DNA of 64,000 bases from JANNOG01 sp031398915 (GCA_031398915.1 JANNOG010000088.1:1-64000), one strand, 5' to 3'; positions 50,133 to 59,052 are shown, counted from the first letter of the stretch. A program made the numbers and translations. The notes: generated by a model not told the origin, from the sequence alone.

Positions 50133-50927
50133 TCAGGCTATCGGTGCGCCGAGATCGACGACCACGGGCGCATGATCGGAGGGGGCTTTTCCCTTTCGTT
50201 GCTCACGTTCGATACGGGCGTCGACCACGCGCGTCGCCAGGGCCGGCGATCCGAGGGCGAAGTCGATACGCATCCCCTCTTTTCGTGGGAAACGCAATTG
50301 CTGATAATCCCAATACGTGAAGACACCGGGCCCAGGCGCGTGCGGTCGCACCAGGTCGGCGAATCCGGCGTCCACGATCTCCGCGAAGGCTGCCCGTTCG
50401 GGTCCCGATGTGTGGGTCTTGTCCGCGAAGAATTCGGGGTCCCACACGTCGTCGTCGGTAGGCGCGATGTTGAAGTCTCCGGTCAGTACGATCTGCGCCG
50501 ACGGAGTCTCGGTCAACCATGCTCTACCCGCGGCGGCCAGGGCGCCGAGCCAGTCGAGCTTGTAGGCGTAATGCGGGTCGTCGAGCGACCGGCCGTTGGG
50601 GACATAGAGACTCCACACGCGCACCCCGTCGCAGGTCACGCCCAGCGCCCTGGCCTCGGACCGATCGTTCCACACCGGCATCCCGTCGAAGGAGGTGAGC
50701 GGATCCGCCAGCCCGATCCGTGATGCGATCGCCACGCCGTTCCACTGGTCCAACCCATGGTGCACGACCTCGTAACCTGCATCGAGGAAAGCCATGGCCG
50801 GAAACCCGCTGTCGGCCACCTTGGTCTCCTGCATCGCCAGGACGTCGACCTCGGCGACGGCCAGCCAGGCAAGGACCCGGTCGAGGCGGGCCCGGAGCGA
50901 GTTGACGTTCCAGGTGGCCAGCCGCAC
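50133..50927 (-). CDS. xthA: Exodeoxyribonuclease III / AP endonuclease
   Basis: This 264-aa protein begins MRLATWNVNSLRARL and contains the EEP-family metal site AMQETKVADSGFP, VYVPNGRS-type SLYVPNGRS, VLTGDFNIAPTDDDVW, DYQQLRFPRKEGMRIDFAL and the terminal SDHAPVVVDL. It cuts at abasic sites and degrades DNA 3' to 5' in base-excision repair. Length and motifs are typical. It is divergent from pyrE across 163 bp. Confidence 0.95.
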   Translation of the reverse strand: MRLATWNVNSLRARLDRVLAWLAVAEVDVLAMQETKVADSGFPAMAFLDAGYEVVHHGLDQWNGVAIASRIGLADPLTSFDGMPVWNDRSEARALGVTCDGVRVWSLYVPNGRSLDDPHYAYKLDWLGALAAAGRAWLTETPSAQIVLTGDFNIAPTDDDVWDPEFFADKTHTSGPERAAFAEIVDAGFADLVRPHAPGPGVFTYWDYQQLRFPRKEGMRIDFALGSPALATRVVDARIEREQRKGKAPSDHAPVVVDLGAPIA

Positions 50928-51090
50928 CCCGGCACCCTAGCTTGGCACCCTTCGGGCCCAATGCCGTGCCCACATGGGGATGACCACCACAACCGGCCCC
51001 GAAGCTGGCAGGATCGGCCAAGTCCTCGCCCAGCTCGTGACTTCGAACGCTGCGCGGGCCGACGTACCCGCAACACCTGGGAGGGTTGTC

Positions 51091-51708
51091 ATGGTGGATC
51101 TGTTGAGGCCGGTGGATCGGCCGGCACGCACTCGGACGATGTTGTCCACGTCACGTGAGCGAACTGTCCTCGCCGAGATCATGCGGGTTCAGGCTGTGGT
51201 GCCGGGCCGGGTGACGCTGGCCTCGGGGCGTCAGGCCGATTACTACGTGGACCTGCGGCGGGTGACGTTGGATTCGCGGGCGGCCCCGTTGGTCGGGCGC
51301 GTCATGCTGGATCTGGTGGCGGACCTCCGGGCCGACCCCGGGATCGACGCGGTCGGTGGCCTGACCATGGGGGCCGACCCCGTGGCCCTGGCGATGCTGC
51401 ACGGCGCGGGCGCGATCGGCGAACGATTGGACGCGTTCGTCGTTCGCAAGGCTCTCAAGGAGCATGGCCTGCAGCGACGGATCGAGGGCCCCGCAGTCGC
51501 CGGGCGCCGGGTGCTGGCCGTCGAGGACACCTCGACCACCGGCGGATCCGTCCTGACCGCGGTCGAGGCGCTGCGCGACGCCGGCGCCGATGTGGTCGCG
51601 GTAGCGGTGCTGGTCGACCGCGGGACTGGCGCGGCGGAACGAATCGCCGAGGCGGGGCTGGCCTATCGTGCCGCCTACCACCTCAAGGATCTGGGTTTGT
51701 CTGCCTGA
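51091..51708 (+). CDS. pyrE: Orotate phosphoribosyltransferase
   Basis: This 205-aa protein includes GRVTLASGRQADYYVDLRRV, VGGLTMGADPVALAML, FVVRKALKEHG and the PRPP loop RVLAVEDTSTTGGSVL. It converts orotate and PRPP to OMP in pyrimidine synthesis. I chose the ATG at 51091 because GGGAGG lies at the right distance; an ATG at 51139 is an alternative. It is followed 27 bp later by a SpoU methyltransferase gene, and the two genes lie close together in M. tuberculosis as well (Rv0382c and Rv0380c). Confidence 0.95.
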   Translation: MVDLLRPVDRPARTRTMLSTSRERTVLAEIMRVQAVVPGRVTLASGRQADYYVDLRRVTLDSRAAPLVGRVMLDLVADLRADPGIDAVGGLTMGADPVALAMLHGAGAIGERLDAFVVRKALKEHGLQRRIEGPAVAGRRVLAVEDTSTTGGSVLTAVEALRDAGADVVAVAVLVDRGTGAAERIAEAGLAYRAAYHLKDLGLSA

Positions 51709-51735
51709 CGTCCGGCTGTCCACGGACCGGCCGAG

Positions 51736-52401
51736 ATGACCGACGAACCGACAGTAGGCGTCGGCCCCTGGCCGGCGGCACCCGGCGAATGGCCGGACGG
51801 CGCCCACTACGACCGTGACCTGCTGCGTGACGGCGATGCCCGCAACGTCGTCGACCGTTTCCGGTACTGGCGGGTCGAGGCGATCGCGGCTGACCTTGCG
51901 GCCCGGGCGCACCCGGTGCATGTGGCTATCGAGAACTTCGAGCACGACTTCAATATCGGCTCGGTGGTGCGTACCGCCAACGCGGTCAACGCGGCGGGCG
52001 TGCACGTCGTGGGCCGACGCAGGTGGAACCGCCGAGGGGCGATGGTGACCGACCGGTACCTGGACATCCGTCATCACGAGGACATCGCGGACCTGGCGCG
52101 GTGGGCAGGGACCGCCGGATTGCCGATCGTAGGGATCGACAACGTCGAGGGGTCCCAGCCGCTGGAGACCTACGACCTGCCGCGCAGCGTCGTCCTGCTC
52201 TTCGGTCAGGAGGGTCCGGGCTTGTCCGCGGCAGCGGTGCAGGCGTCGGCGGCGGTCCTGGCCATCGCCCAGTTCGGCTCGACCCGATCCATCAACGCGG
52301 GCGCCGCGGCGGCGATCGCCATGCACGCCTGGGTGCGGCGGTGGGTGTTCAACCAAGTGCCGACGATCGCCGAGAACTGCGAGCGCCCCGCTGCAGGATG
52401 A
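51736..52401 (+). CDS. SpoU/TrmH family RNA 2'-O-methyltransferase
   Basis: This 221-aa protein carries the SPOUT motifs: motif 1 NFEHDFNIGSVVRTANA, motif 2 VVLLFGQEGPGLS and motif 3 FGSTRSINAGAAAAIAMH. The knotted fold binds SAM and methylates ribose, most likely in tRNA or rRNA; the target base is unknown. It appears to form an operon with pyrE. A long hairpin follows its stop. Confidence 0.9.
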   Translation: MTDEPTVGVGPWPAAPGEWPDGAHYDRDLLRDGDARNVVDRFRYWRVEAIAADLAARAHPVHVAIENFEHDFNIGSVVRTANAVNAAGVHVVGRRRWNRRGAMVTDRYLDIRHHEDIADLARWAGTAGLPIVGIDNVEGSQPLETYDLPRSVVLLFGQEGPGLSAAAVQASAAVLAIAQFGSTRSINAGAAAAIAMHAWVRRWVFNQVPTIAENCERPAAG

Positions 52402-52409
52402 CGCGACAT

Positions 52410-52457
52410 ACCGCCCGCCGTCACGGAGGGCGAGTTCGCCGGGGTCAGGCGGGCGGT
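52410..52457. terminator. Bidirectional terminator hairpin
   Basis: ACCGCCCGCC pairs perfectly with GGCGGGCGGT (10 bp). A smaller inner hairpin, GGCGAGTTCGCC, sits in its loop. It lies between the convergent methyltransferase and thioesterase genes and overlaps the thioesterase stop at 52445. Confidence 0.6.
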
Positions 52458-52978
52458 GTGGCGAGCGGGCAGACCAGGCACGTGCTCGTCGCATGGGCCA
52501 GCAACCGGTCACGCGCATCGAACAACCGTGCCTCGGCTGTGGCTGTCCTGCTACCTCGTGACATCACGGATCCCTCAGCCCTGATCCGGCCCGTGGCCAC
52601 CGTCACCGGCCGGATGAAGCGGGTCGACAGGTCGAGGCTGGTGTAGGCAATCCCCTGGTCAAGGGTGGTATGGACGGAGCAGGCGGCGACGGTGTCCAAC
52701 AGCGTCGCGATCACCCCGCCGTGCATCGTGCCGATCGGATTGAGGTGGTGCTCACCCGGGATCAGTGTGAGTTCCACCCGTCCCTCACCGACCACGGTGA
52801 ACGTCTCGATGCCGATCGTCACGAGGACCGGCGGTCCGGGAAGATCACCGGCCGCCACGGCTCTGAGCCAGTCGACACCGGACATCGTCGGCAACGCCGC
52901 CAGGGTCACCGCGGGATCACCCCACGCGTAGGTGCGATCACGTAGCGGAGGGGCCTCGGGATGCTGGGTCTGTTCCAT
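52445..52978 (-). CDS. PaaI-type hotdog thioesterase
   Basis: This 177-aa protein has the single hotdog domain pattern of PaaI/YbgC-like thioesterases: HHLNPIGTMHGGVIATLLDT with the HGG helix, YTSLDLSTRFIRPVTVATG, and a final strand LLAHATSTCLV. It hydrolyses an acyl-CoA, probably aromatic or medium chain. The start is the ATG at 52978, since it is divergent from the HxlR gene with the palindromic operator in between. It is very likely the regulated partner of that repressor. Confidence 0.88.
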   Translation of the reverse strand: MEQTQHPEAPPLRDRTYAWGDPAVTLAALPTMSGVDWLRAVAAGDLPGPPVLVTIGIETFTVVGEGRVELTLIPGEHHLNPIGTMHGGVIATLLDTVAACSVHTTLDQGIAYTSLDLSTRFIRPVTVATGRIRAEGSVMSRGSRTATAEARLFDARDRLLAHATSTCLVCPLATPPA

Positions 52979-53001
52979 GAACTCAGAGTGGCAAGAGGAG
53001 T

Positions 53002-53024
53002 CTGAGTCTGTCAACCAGACTCAG
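53002..53024. promoter_or_regulatory. Palindromic operator between thioesterase and hxlR genes
   Basis: CTGAGTCTG-TCAAC-CAGACTCAG is a perfect 9-bp inverted repeat with a 5-nt spacer in the 61-bp divergent gap. TACGAT at 53028 is a plausible -10 for the hxlR gene. HxlR-type dimers bind such sites, so autorepression plus control of the thioesterase is expected. Confidence 0.75.
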
Positions 53025-53039
53025 GTCTACGATAGGCGG

Positions 53040-53513
53040 ATGGACAGACCCGAGGCCCTGCAGTGGTCGGTCGACGGCTGCACGATCTCGCGCACCCTGG
53101 AGATCATCGGCGACCGATGGTCGTTCACCGTGCTGCGGGAGGCATTCCACGGGATACGACGTTTCGACGACTTCACGGTGCGGACGGCTATCCCGCGTCA
53201 GGTGCTGACGGATCGGCTGCGCCGTCTGACGGACAGCGGAATCCTTCGCAGGGTTCCGTATCGTGAGCCGGGCAGTCGAGCGCGAGACGAATACCGCCTC
53301 ACGGACATGGGGTTGGACCTCTACCCGACGCTGATCGCCTTGCAGGCGTGGGGGGACCGTTATCTCGGTGACCTCGCGGGCCCGCCACAGATCGTCGTCC
53401 ATCGGGACTGCGGTGAACCTGTGGGTCTGGTCGCAGAGTGCGCGGCCGGTCATCGCGGCATCGCGCCGCGCGACATCGTGACTCGGCCCGGCCCGGGGGC
53501 AGCGCGCTCCTAG
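53040..53513 (+). CDS. HxlR family transcriptional regulator
   Basis: This 157-aa protein has the MarR-like HxlR wHTH: CTISRTLEIIGDRWSFTVLR, GIRRFDDF, IPRQVLTDRLRRLTDSGIL and YRLTDMGLDLYPTL. A C-terminal extension with two cysteines (HRDCGEPVGLVAECAAGH) looks like a small metal or redox site. The ATG at 53040 lies 15 bp after the operator. Its stop overlaps the convergent manA stop by 4 bp. The effector is unknown. Confidence 0.92.
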   Translation: MDRPEALQWSVDGCTISRTLEIIGDRWSFTVLREAFHGIRRFDDFTVRTAIPRQVLTDRLRRLTDSGILRRVPYREPGSRARDEYRLTDMGLDLYPTLIALQAWGDRYLGDLAGPPQIVVHRDCGEPVGLVAECAAGHRGIAPRDIVTRPGPGAARS

Positions 53514-54499
53514 ACGGTGACGAGGCCGGTGACGAGGTCGACGTCCAACCAGATCGAGTCGGGTGCGACCGTCATGGCCCCCGCCCAGGCGGCGGGCAGA
53601 AGCGCGCACCCCGCCGCGCCCACCTCCTCGTCGATCCGTACCGAACCGGAGACGACGATCACCACCCGCGGTGCGTCGCGCACCCCGACATGCACCGTCG
53701 TCGGCATCGAGCTGGTCCGGCCCCGGCTCAACCGGTACCAGGGGGTGTCGATCAACAACCCGTCACCGACCAGTGGTGCCCGGTCGTCGGTGTTGAGTGA
53801 CCAGTCAGTTCCCGCCGCCGCCAGGGACTCGATCCGATGGAGGGCGCGCGGTCGGCGCCCGTACTCCTCCGTCCAGTCGTACATCCGGTAGGTGGTGTCC
53901 GAGGGGGTCTGGATCTCGGCGACCACCACTCCGGCGCCGAGAGCGTGGATCAGGCCGGCGGGGAGGTGGTGGACGTCCCCGACCCGGGCGGGCACCGAGC
54001 GCAGCAGCCCGCCGAGGGCGGTGGTGCCGAACACGGCGGCCACGGCGTCAAGCGTCACGCCGTCGTCGACACCCAGCAGCAGGCGGGCACCGGGCTCGGT
54101 CGCCACCACCACCCACGATTCCGTCTTGAGATGGACGCCGTCGCGCTCGGCCATCGACTGCGGCGGGTGCACCTGGATCGACAGGTCCTCACGGGCATCG
54201 AGATGCTTGATCAACAGCGGGAAGCGCCCCTCGGCGGTGGGCGGGACCTGCCCGAGCAGCGCGGCGCTGTCGAGTGCGATGAGGTCTGCGAGCGTGGCAC
54301 CGGCATGCGGGCCGGTCGCCACCCGACTGACGGGGTCCATCGTGACGGTCATCGACGGATCGAGGTCGGCGACGTCCCACGACTCACCGATGAGGAGGGT
54401 GGGGGGCAGGTCACGGCCCAGGTCACCGAGGCGACGACCGCCCCACGGCTTCTCGACCAGTCGGGGCGTCAGGTGCAACGGCGCCAGCGTGAGGCTCAT
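53510..54499 (-). CDS. manA: Mannose-6-phosphate isomerase, class I
   Basis: This 329-aa protein begins SLTLAPLHLTPRLVEKPWGG. It carries the zinc site LLIKHLDAREDLSIQVHPPQ, then GDVHHLPAGLIHALGAGVVV, IQTPSDTTYRMYDW and a C-terminal cupin half. It interconverts mannose-6-P and fructose-6-P for glycan precursor supply. The ATG at 54499 gives an ATGA overlap with plsC; the longer frame overlaps plsC and is rejected. It is the last gene of the larA-like/plsC/manA trio. Confidence 0.92.
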   Translation of the reverse strand: MSLTLAPLHLTPRLVEKPWGGRRLGDLGRDLPPTLLIGESWDVADLDPSMTVTMDPVSRVATGPHAGATLADLIALDSAALLGQVPPTAEGRFPLLIKHLDAREDLSIQVHPPQSMAERDGVHLKTESWVVVATEPGARLLLGVDDGVTLDAVAAVFGTTALGGLLRSVPARVGDVHHLPAGLIHALGAGVVVAEIQTPSDTTYRMYDWTEEYGRRPRALHRIESLAAAGTDWSLNTDDRAPLVGDGLLIDTPWYRLSRGRTSSMPTTVHVGVRDAPRVVIVVSGSVRIDEEVGAAGCALLPAAWAGAMTVAPDSIWLDVDLVTGLVTV

Positions 54500-55431
54500 C
54501 GCCAGATGCGGCGCTGGGCTGCCACGGTGGGGGGTTGGCTCGCCTCCCATACGCGACGCCAGCGACCCACGGGCGGTCCTGCCGCTGCCGGCGTCTGTCC
54601 GGTGGTCGATCGGCGACGCGCGTCGTACCAGTCGGTGGACTCCTCATCGAGCAGCGCAGCCACGCCCTGCTCGATGCGGCGTCCGAAGTCTCGGGGACCC
54701 TCACCCTCGGTAGCCATGATGGGTTCGCCGTAGCGAATGGTGACGCGGGGCCGCCCGGGCGATGGCCAGCCCTGACCGCGGGGCATGGCGTTGAATCCGC
54801 CCTGGATGGCGATGGGGATGACCGGGACCTGCGCACCCAGCGCGACGAAGGATGCGCCCAGCTTGAACGGCGCCGTCCAGCCGTCCGAGGTCCGGGTCCC
54901 CTCGGGGAACCACACCATGTTCCAGCCATCGGCGATGAGGTGACCTGGCGTGTTGGACATCCCGCCACCACGGCGCTCGATCGGGAAGGTGTTGAACAGG
55001 ATCGCCGAGCCTGCGGCCCGCCACCACGTATCGAAGAAGTAGTCAGCGGCGGCGGCCATGGCGGTCTTGCGTCGCCAGGCGGGGGGCAGGGTGGTGAGGA
55101 TCATCGGGGTGTCGACGTGCGACGAGTGGTTCGCCACGAAGATCACCGGGCCGGTGGTGCGGGCGAGGATGTCCAGCCCCTGCACCCGGACCGACACCTG
55201 CGATCGCAGCAGCCAGTGCATCCCGACACCCAGCAGGATCTCGCGAAGGGCGTTGATCGGCGGCGTGCGCGCCCACCGGGTCGGGAACACCCGCGTCGAG
55301 TGGGCGGGTACGAACGGTTCGGCGGATCGGGGCACCAGGGCTTGGCGCCCGACCCCCCAACGCCAGCCGCGGGCGACCAGTCGGACGTCGGCCACGGTGT
55401 CTCGGACGAATCGGATGGGGCCCACCGTCAC
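54496..55431 (-). CDS. PlsC-type 1-acylglycerol-3-phosphate acyltransferase
   Basis: This 311-aa protein carries the acyltransferase motifs NHSSHVDTPMIL (the H-x4-D catalytic block), NTFPIERRG, WFPEGTRTSDG and VIPIAIQGG. It has an N-terminal region of about 80 residues and a C-terminal basic tail beyond the core. It probably acylates lysophosphatidate or another lysolipid at the membrane. The GTG start overlaps the stop of the LarA-like gene (GTGA), and its stop overlaps manA. The tight coupling with a DUF2088 protein is notable. Confidence 0.9.
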   Translation of the reverse strand: MTVGPIRFVRDTVADVRLVARGWRWGVGRQALVPRSAEPFVPAHSTRVFPTRWARTPPINALREILLGVGMHWLLRSQVSVRVQGLDILARTTGPVIFVANHSSHVDTPMILTTLPPAWRRKTAMAAAADYFFDTWWRAAGSAILFNTFPIERRGGGMSNTPGHLIADGWNMVWFPEGTRTSDGWTAPFKLGASFVALGAQVPVIPIAIQGGFNAMPRGQGWPSPGRPRVTIRYGEPIMATEGEGPRDFGRRIEQGVAALLDEESTDWYDARRRSTTGQTPAAAGPPVGRWRRVWEASQPPTVAAQRRIWR

Positions 55432-57032
55432 GTGACGTCCGCGATGAGGTGCGGCGGGTTGTGCAGGTAGGTGATCGAGGGGTTACGGCCCACGGATCCG
55501 GAGACCATTTCGAGGGCGTCGGCGAGCGTGGAGGCGGCCCGCATCCCCATCCGCTCACAGGCCTTGCGGTTGCCGCCCACCCAGACCACGTTCTGACCGC
55601 CACCCGGGTTGCCGTTGCCAAGGTGGTCGAGGGCGTGAGCGATCCAGTACCACATATAGAACGGGTGAACCCCGTGATAGGCATGACTGGTGCGATAGAG
55701 GTGGACGTACCACGGGTCAGTGGCGTACTGCTCTTCGAACTGCTTCTCGATGACGGCCGGCTCGACCGACGACGAGAGAACCTCTTCGAAGAAGTCGACA
55801 TAGCTGGGGTGGTGGAGTTGGTTGAACTCCCATTCGACCGGGTGATACAGGATGACGGCCCCACCCGAACGGACGATCGGTGCGCCTCGATACGAATTGA
55901 AGTAGTAGCCCAAGCCCATGCACGCGGCCAGGATGGGATTCATGATCGAGTCGACGTTGTACGGGCCGATGAACGGGATGCCCATGATGGCCACGTCACT
56001 CTGGCCCTGCACCTCGACCAGCTGTTGACGGTGGATCCGGTCGATCGTGATGTCGTGGACGGGCTCGACCGCGCCGGCGGTGATTCCGGTAAGGCCGTAC
56101 ACCGAGCGGACGTCGTGAAAGATCCGGTGGCGCATCCGCTTGGGCGCGATCGCCAGACCCCGTCGTGCGGCCAGCATCTTGGCCTGATCGGCGATCGACC
56201 ACTCCCACTCACGCTTCTGGAAGTACGAGTACGAGTTGGGGAAGATGTCGTTGTTGAAGGTGGTCTCGATCTGGAAGACCTTGACGTGCTCGGCGACCAC
56301 CCGACCCATCCGCCATGCCGAGCTGTGCAGCTCGGACTTGGTGTGGTCCATGAACGAGCGCGAGTGGACCATCGTCTGGCTGTTGTGGTGGTGACGCAAC
56401 GAGCTGTAGGGGGCGAGGCCGACGGCGACCGACTTGTGCCCGCCGCTCATCGGCACCTGGTTGACGTTGACGTAGACCAGTAGGTCGGACTCGGCCGATC
56501 GGGTGTGGATGTCGACGTCCTCGTCGTGCTTGGTCTTGCCAAGGTGGGTGATGTTGGCCTTGTCCTCGGCGTCGAAGTTGTAGAGCGCGCCCTGTGGGAA
56601 GAACGAGCGGAAGACTCGCTCACCGACGATGTGCTTGAGCTCAGCCTCGGTGAGGCGTCGGTGGAGGGCGTTTGCGCTGACCAGTTCGACGTCGTCCACG
56701 CCGGCCGCGGCAGCAAGGGTCAGGACCGCCTCGATGATCCGCTGCCGGATGTCGGGGGCGCCCATCGGCGGCAGCGGGATGGAGACGTCGTCGAACGCGA
56801 TGGTCAGGCGCATCCCGGCGCGCAGCAGCGCGGGCAGCGGCTCGCAGTCGACGGGGTTGCGGAGGGCGTTGTCGATCTCGGCCTCGACATCGCGCACCGC
56901 CGGCAGCGACTCCGGTGGGTACACCACGCGGGTCCCGCGCGGGAAACGTTCGAGCCGGAACCCCTCCCCCTCGTGCACGACGAGCGGGGGGGTCCGGTCG
57001 TCGACGTCGAGGACGAAACCGGGTCTGGTCAT
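55428..57032 (-). CDS. LarA-like (DUF2088) nickel-pincer-family isomerase of unknown substrate
   Basis: This protein is about 534 aa. The N-terminal part contains MRLTIAFDDVSIPLPPMGAP, ELVSANALHRRLTEAEL and NVNQVPMSGGHKSVAVG, where the Lys matches the cofactor-bearing Lys of LarA. It also has SSLRHHHNSQTMVH and QSDVAIMGIPFIGP. LarA enzymes use a nickel pincer nucleotide made by LarB, LarC and LarE, none of which are encoded here. It is longer than LarA (about 430), with a C-terminal extension rich in Trp, His and Tyr. The starts at 57032 and 57041 are both weak. The substrate is unknown. The 243 bp upstream show no gene. Confidence 0.7.
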   Translation of the reverse strand: MTRPGFVLDVDDRTPPLVVHEGEGFRLERFPRGTRVVYPPESLPAVRDVEAEIDNALRNPVDCEPLPALLRAGMRLTIAFDDVSIPLPPMGAPDIRQRIIEAVLTLAAAAGVDDVELVSANALHRRLTEAELKHIVGERVFRSFFPQGALYNFDAEDKANITHLGKTKHDEDVDIHTRSAESDLLVYVNVNQVPMSGGHKSVAVGLAPYSSLRHHHNSQTMVHSRSFMDHTKSELHSSAWRMGRVVAEHVKVFQIETTFNNDIFPNSYSYFQKREWEWSIADQAKMLAARRGLAIAPKRMRHRIFHDVRSVYGLTGITAGAVEPVHDITIDRIHRQQLVEVQGQSDVAIMGIPFIGPYNVDSIMNPILAACMGLGYYFNSYRGAPIVRSGGAVILYHPVEWEFNQLHHPSYVDFFEEVLSSSVEPAVIEKQFEEQYATDPWYVHLYRTSHAYHGVHPFYMWYWIAHALDHLGNGNPGGGQNVVWVGGNRKACERMGMRAASTLADALEMVSGSVGRNPSITYLHNPPHLIADVT

Positions 57033-57211
57033 GACAGGCATCCAACCATCGGCGGGCTGACCGGGGGGATCGGGCCGGTTCCTGCAGGTTGCAGCCGGAG
57101 GCTCTGGAGGGCCAAGGAGTCCGGCGCGAGGACCCCTCCGCCGATCCTCAGTGATCGAGATGCAAGTCCGACGGATGTCCACAGCCTCCTGACAGCGCGG
57201 GATGGGCGCCC

Positions 57212-57237
57212 TCACACACCGGCGCCGGACGGTGTGA
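57212..57237. promoter_or_regulatory. Imperfect palindrome upstream of the Ser-rich secreted protein gene
   Basis: TCACACACC ... GGTGTGA form a bulged inverted repeat about 40 bp before the ATG at 57276. It is a candidate operator or promoter-associated element; no binding protein can be named. Confidence 0.25.
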
Positions 57238-57275
57238 CTGCGCGGGAACGTCCCGTCGCCATAGGAGGACACAAC

Positions 57276-58121
57276 ATGCGCAAGCAACTCACCGCTGCCG
57301 CCATCGTGGGCACCCTGGGTGTGGCCGGCCTGACCGGCGTCGCGATTGTCGGCAACTCGGCCCTGGCCTCGGCCGCCACGGAATCGTCGGCCTCGGAATC
57401 GTCGGCCTCGGAATCGTCGGCCACGGAATCGTCGGCCTCGGAATCGTCGGCCTCGGAATCAGCGCCATCGGAGACCGAAAGCGGGGCGGAGAGCTCAACC
57501 AGCCCCGAGCCTGCACCTCAGACGGATCGACCCGACGCGGCGGCCTGGATCCTCGACAAGCTTGCGGGCCTCGTCGCGGACGGGACCATCACCGACGAGC
57601 AGGCCCAGGAGGTCGCCGAGACGCTGGCGCAGGAGCTTCCGGGGCGCGGTGGCCCAGGTGACGGGATGGGTCACCGCTCGGGGGGTCACGGCGGGTTCGG
57701 CGGCCCCGGGTTCGGTGGACCGGGCGTCGGCGGACCGGGCGGGATCGGTGTCGACCTGGACGCCACCATCGCCACTGCCCTGGGTCTGACCGAGGACGAG
57801 GTGCGGACCGCACTACGGTCCGGATCGACCATCGCCGACCTGGCCGAGGCCGAGGGAGTCGACCCGAGCACGGTCGTCGACGCACTCGTCAGCGAGGCAG
57901 AGGCCGCGCTGGCGGGGGCAGTCACTGCGGGAGACCTCGATCAGGCGCGTGCGGACGAGATCTCCGCCGATCTCGAAGCCCGTGTCGCCCAGCTCGTCGA
58001 GAATGGCCGCCCCGACCACGGCGACGGCCCGGGCAGAGGCATGCACGGTGGACGCGGCGCGGACGAGACCGACGACACCACGACCGAGTCCGAGGCTGAG
58101 CAGTCCAACCTCACCACCTGA
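57276..58121 (+). CDS. Secreted Ser/Glu-repeat and Gly-rich protein
   Basis: This 281-aa protein has a signal peptide (QLTAAAIVGTLGVAGLTGVA), a stretch of about five SSASE repeats encoded by a 15-bp tandem repeat (57379-57460), and an Asp/Ala helical segment (WILDKLAGLVADGTITDEQA). A Gly-rich GGPGFGGPGVGGPGG segment and a second helical region (LGLTEDEVRTALRSGSTIAD, LAEAEGVDPSTVVDALV) follow. The two helical regions resemble duplicated small helical repeats. A perfect AGGAGG site precedes the ATG. It is exported, probably wall- or surface-associated; the function is unknown. Confidence 0.75.
   Translation: MRKQLTAAAIVGTLGVAGLTGVAIVGNSALASAATESSASESSASESSATESSASESSASESAPSETESGAESSTSPEPAPQTDRPDAAAWILDKLAGLVADGTITDEQAQEVAETLAQELPGRGGPGDGMGHRSGGHGGFGGPGFGGPGVGGPGGIGVDLDATIATALGLTEDEVRTALRSGSTIADLAEAEGVDPSTVVDALVSEAEAALAGAVTAGDLDQARADEISADLEARVAQLVENGRPDHGDGPGRGMHGGRGADETDDTTTESEAEQSNLTT
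57379..57460. repeat. 15-bp tandem repeat encoding SSASE units
   Basis: About five units of cggaatcgtcggcct lie inside the secreted-protein gene. The period keeps the frame. It resembles in form, but not in sequence, the array at the left edge of the window. Confidence 0.85.
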
Positions 58122-58223
58122 TCACTGGGCGCTGATCCAGCAGTGCCGAGGTCCCCGGCTGTCGACACGGAGATGTCGATTGTCAGGGGGCCTCTCGGCC
58201 GTTCAGGGTCGTATCGTGGCGCC

Positions 58224-59024
58224 ATGGTCGACGTGGCGGGGGCCGGGAGCGTCACCGGGTCGCCACCGGCACAGCGGCGGGAGCGGCTGCGTCGGCGCGT
58301 GCTGGACGAGGGTTTTGCCAGCATCGACGACCTCGCCCGCCACCTCGACGTCAGCATCATGACCGTTCACCGCGACCTCGACATCTTGGAGCGCGAGGGC
58401 TGGCTGACGAAGATCCGTGGTGGGGCCACTGCGAATCCCTCGGCGCTGGTCGACGCGGGAGTGCGTGAGCGTGGCAATGCCCTGGCAGCCGAGAAGTCGG
58501 CCATCGCGGCGTCCGCAGCGGACATGATCGGTGCGGGGCAGACCGTCTTCATCGACGACAGCACGACGGCGATGGGCCTGATCCCACACCTGGTGGCCCA
58601 CGCGCCGCTGGTGGTGGCCACCAACTTCCTGCCGGTCGTCCACCAACTGGCCGACGTCAAGGGGGTCGAGGTCACCGTTCTGGGCGGCAGCTACCACCCG
58701 CGCCAGGAGGCGTGTTTCGGTCTGCAGACCGTCGACGCGATCTCGCGGCTGCACGCCGACGTGCTGTTCATGTCCACCACCGCGATCAACGGCGGTGCCT
58801 GCTACCACCGCTCCGAGGTGACCGTCATGGTCAAGCGGGCCTTCATGGCGCATGCCGCTCGCACCGTGCTGCTGGTCGACCACGCCAAGTTCGGCCGCCC
58901 CGCACCGCACCTGCTGTGTCGAATCGACGAGTTCGACGTCGTCATCACCGACGACGGCGTCGATGCCGAGGATGTGGAGTCGCTGCGCCAACGCGACGTG
59001 GAGGTGCGCGTCGCCGCGGCCTGA
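58224..59024 (+). CDS. DeoR family transcriptional regulator
   Basis: This 266-aa protein has an N-terminal HTH (ASIDDLARHLDVSIMTVHRD, ILEREGWLTKIRGGA) and a DeoRC sugar-phosphate sensor domain (GQTVFIDDSTTAMGLIPHL, VTVLGGSYHPRQEACFG, FMSTTAINGGACYH). It likely represses the adjacent dehydrogenase and FGGY kinase genes and is relieved by a phosphorylated sugar. I use the ATG at 58224; the frame extends 27 codons upstream without a ribosome site. It is co-directional with the catabolic genes 90 bp downstream. Confidence 0.9.
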   Translation: MVDVAGAGSVTGSPPAQRRERLRRRVLDEGFASIDDLARHLDVSIMTVHRDLDILEREGWLTKIRGGATANPSALVDAGVRERGNALAAEKSAIAASAADMIGAGQTVFIDDSTTAMGLIPHLVAHAPLVVATNFLPVVHQLADVKGVEVTVLGGSYHPRQEACFGLQTVDAISRLHADVLFMSTTAINGGACYHRSEVTVMVKRAFMAHAARTVLLVDHAKFGRPAPHLLCRIDEFDVVITDDGVDAEDVESLRQRDVEVRVAAA

Positions 59025-59052
59025 CGTCTGGGCCGGCGATGCGCCATCCCTT

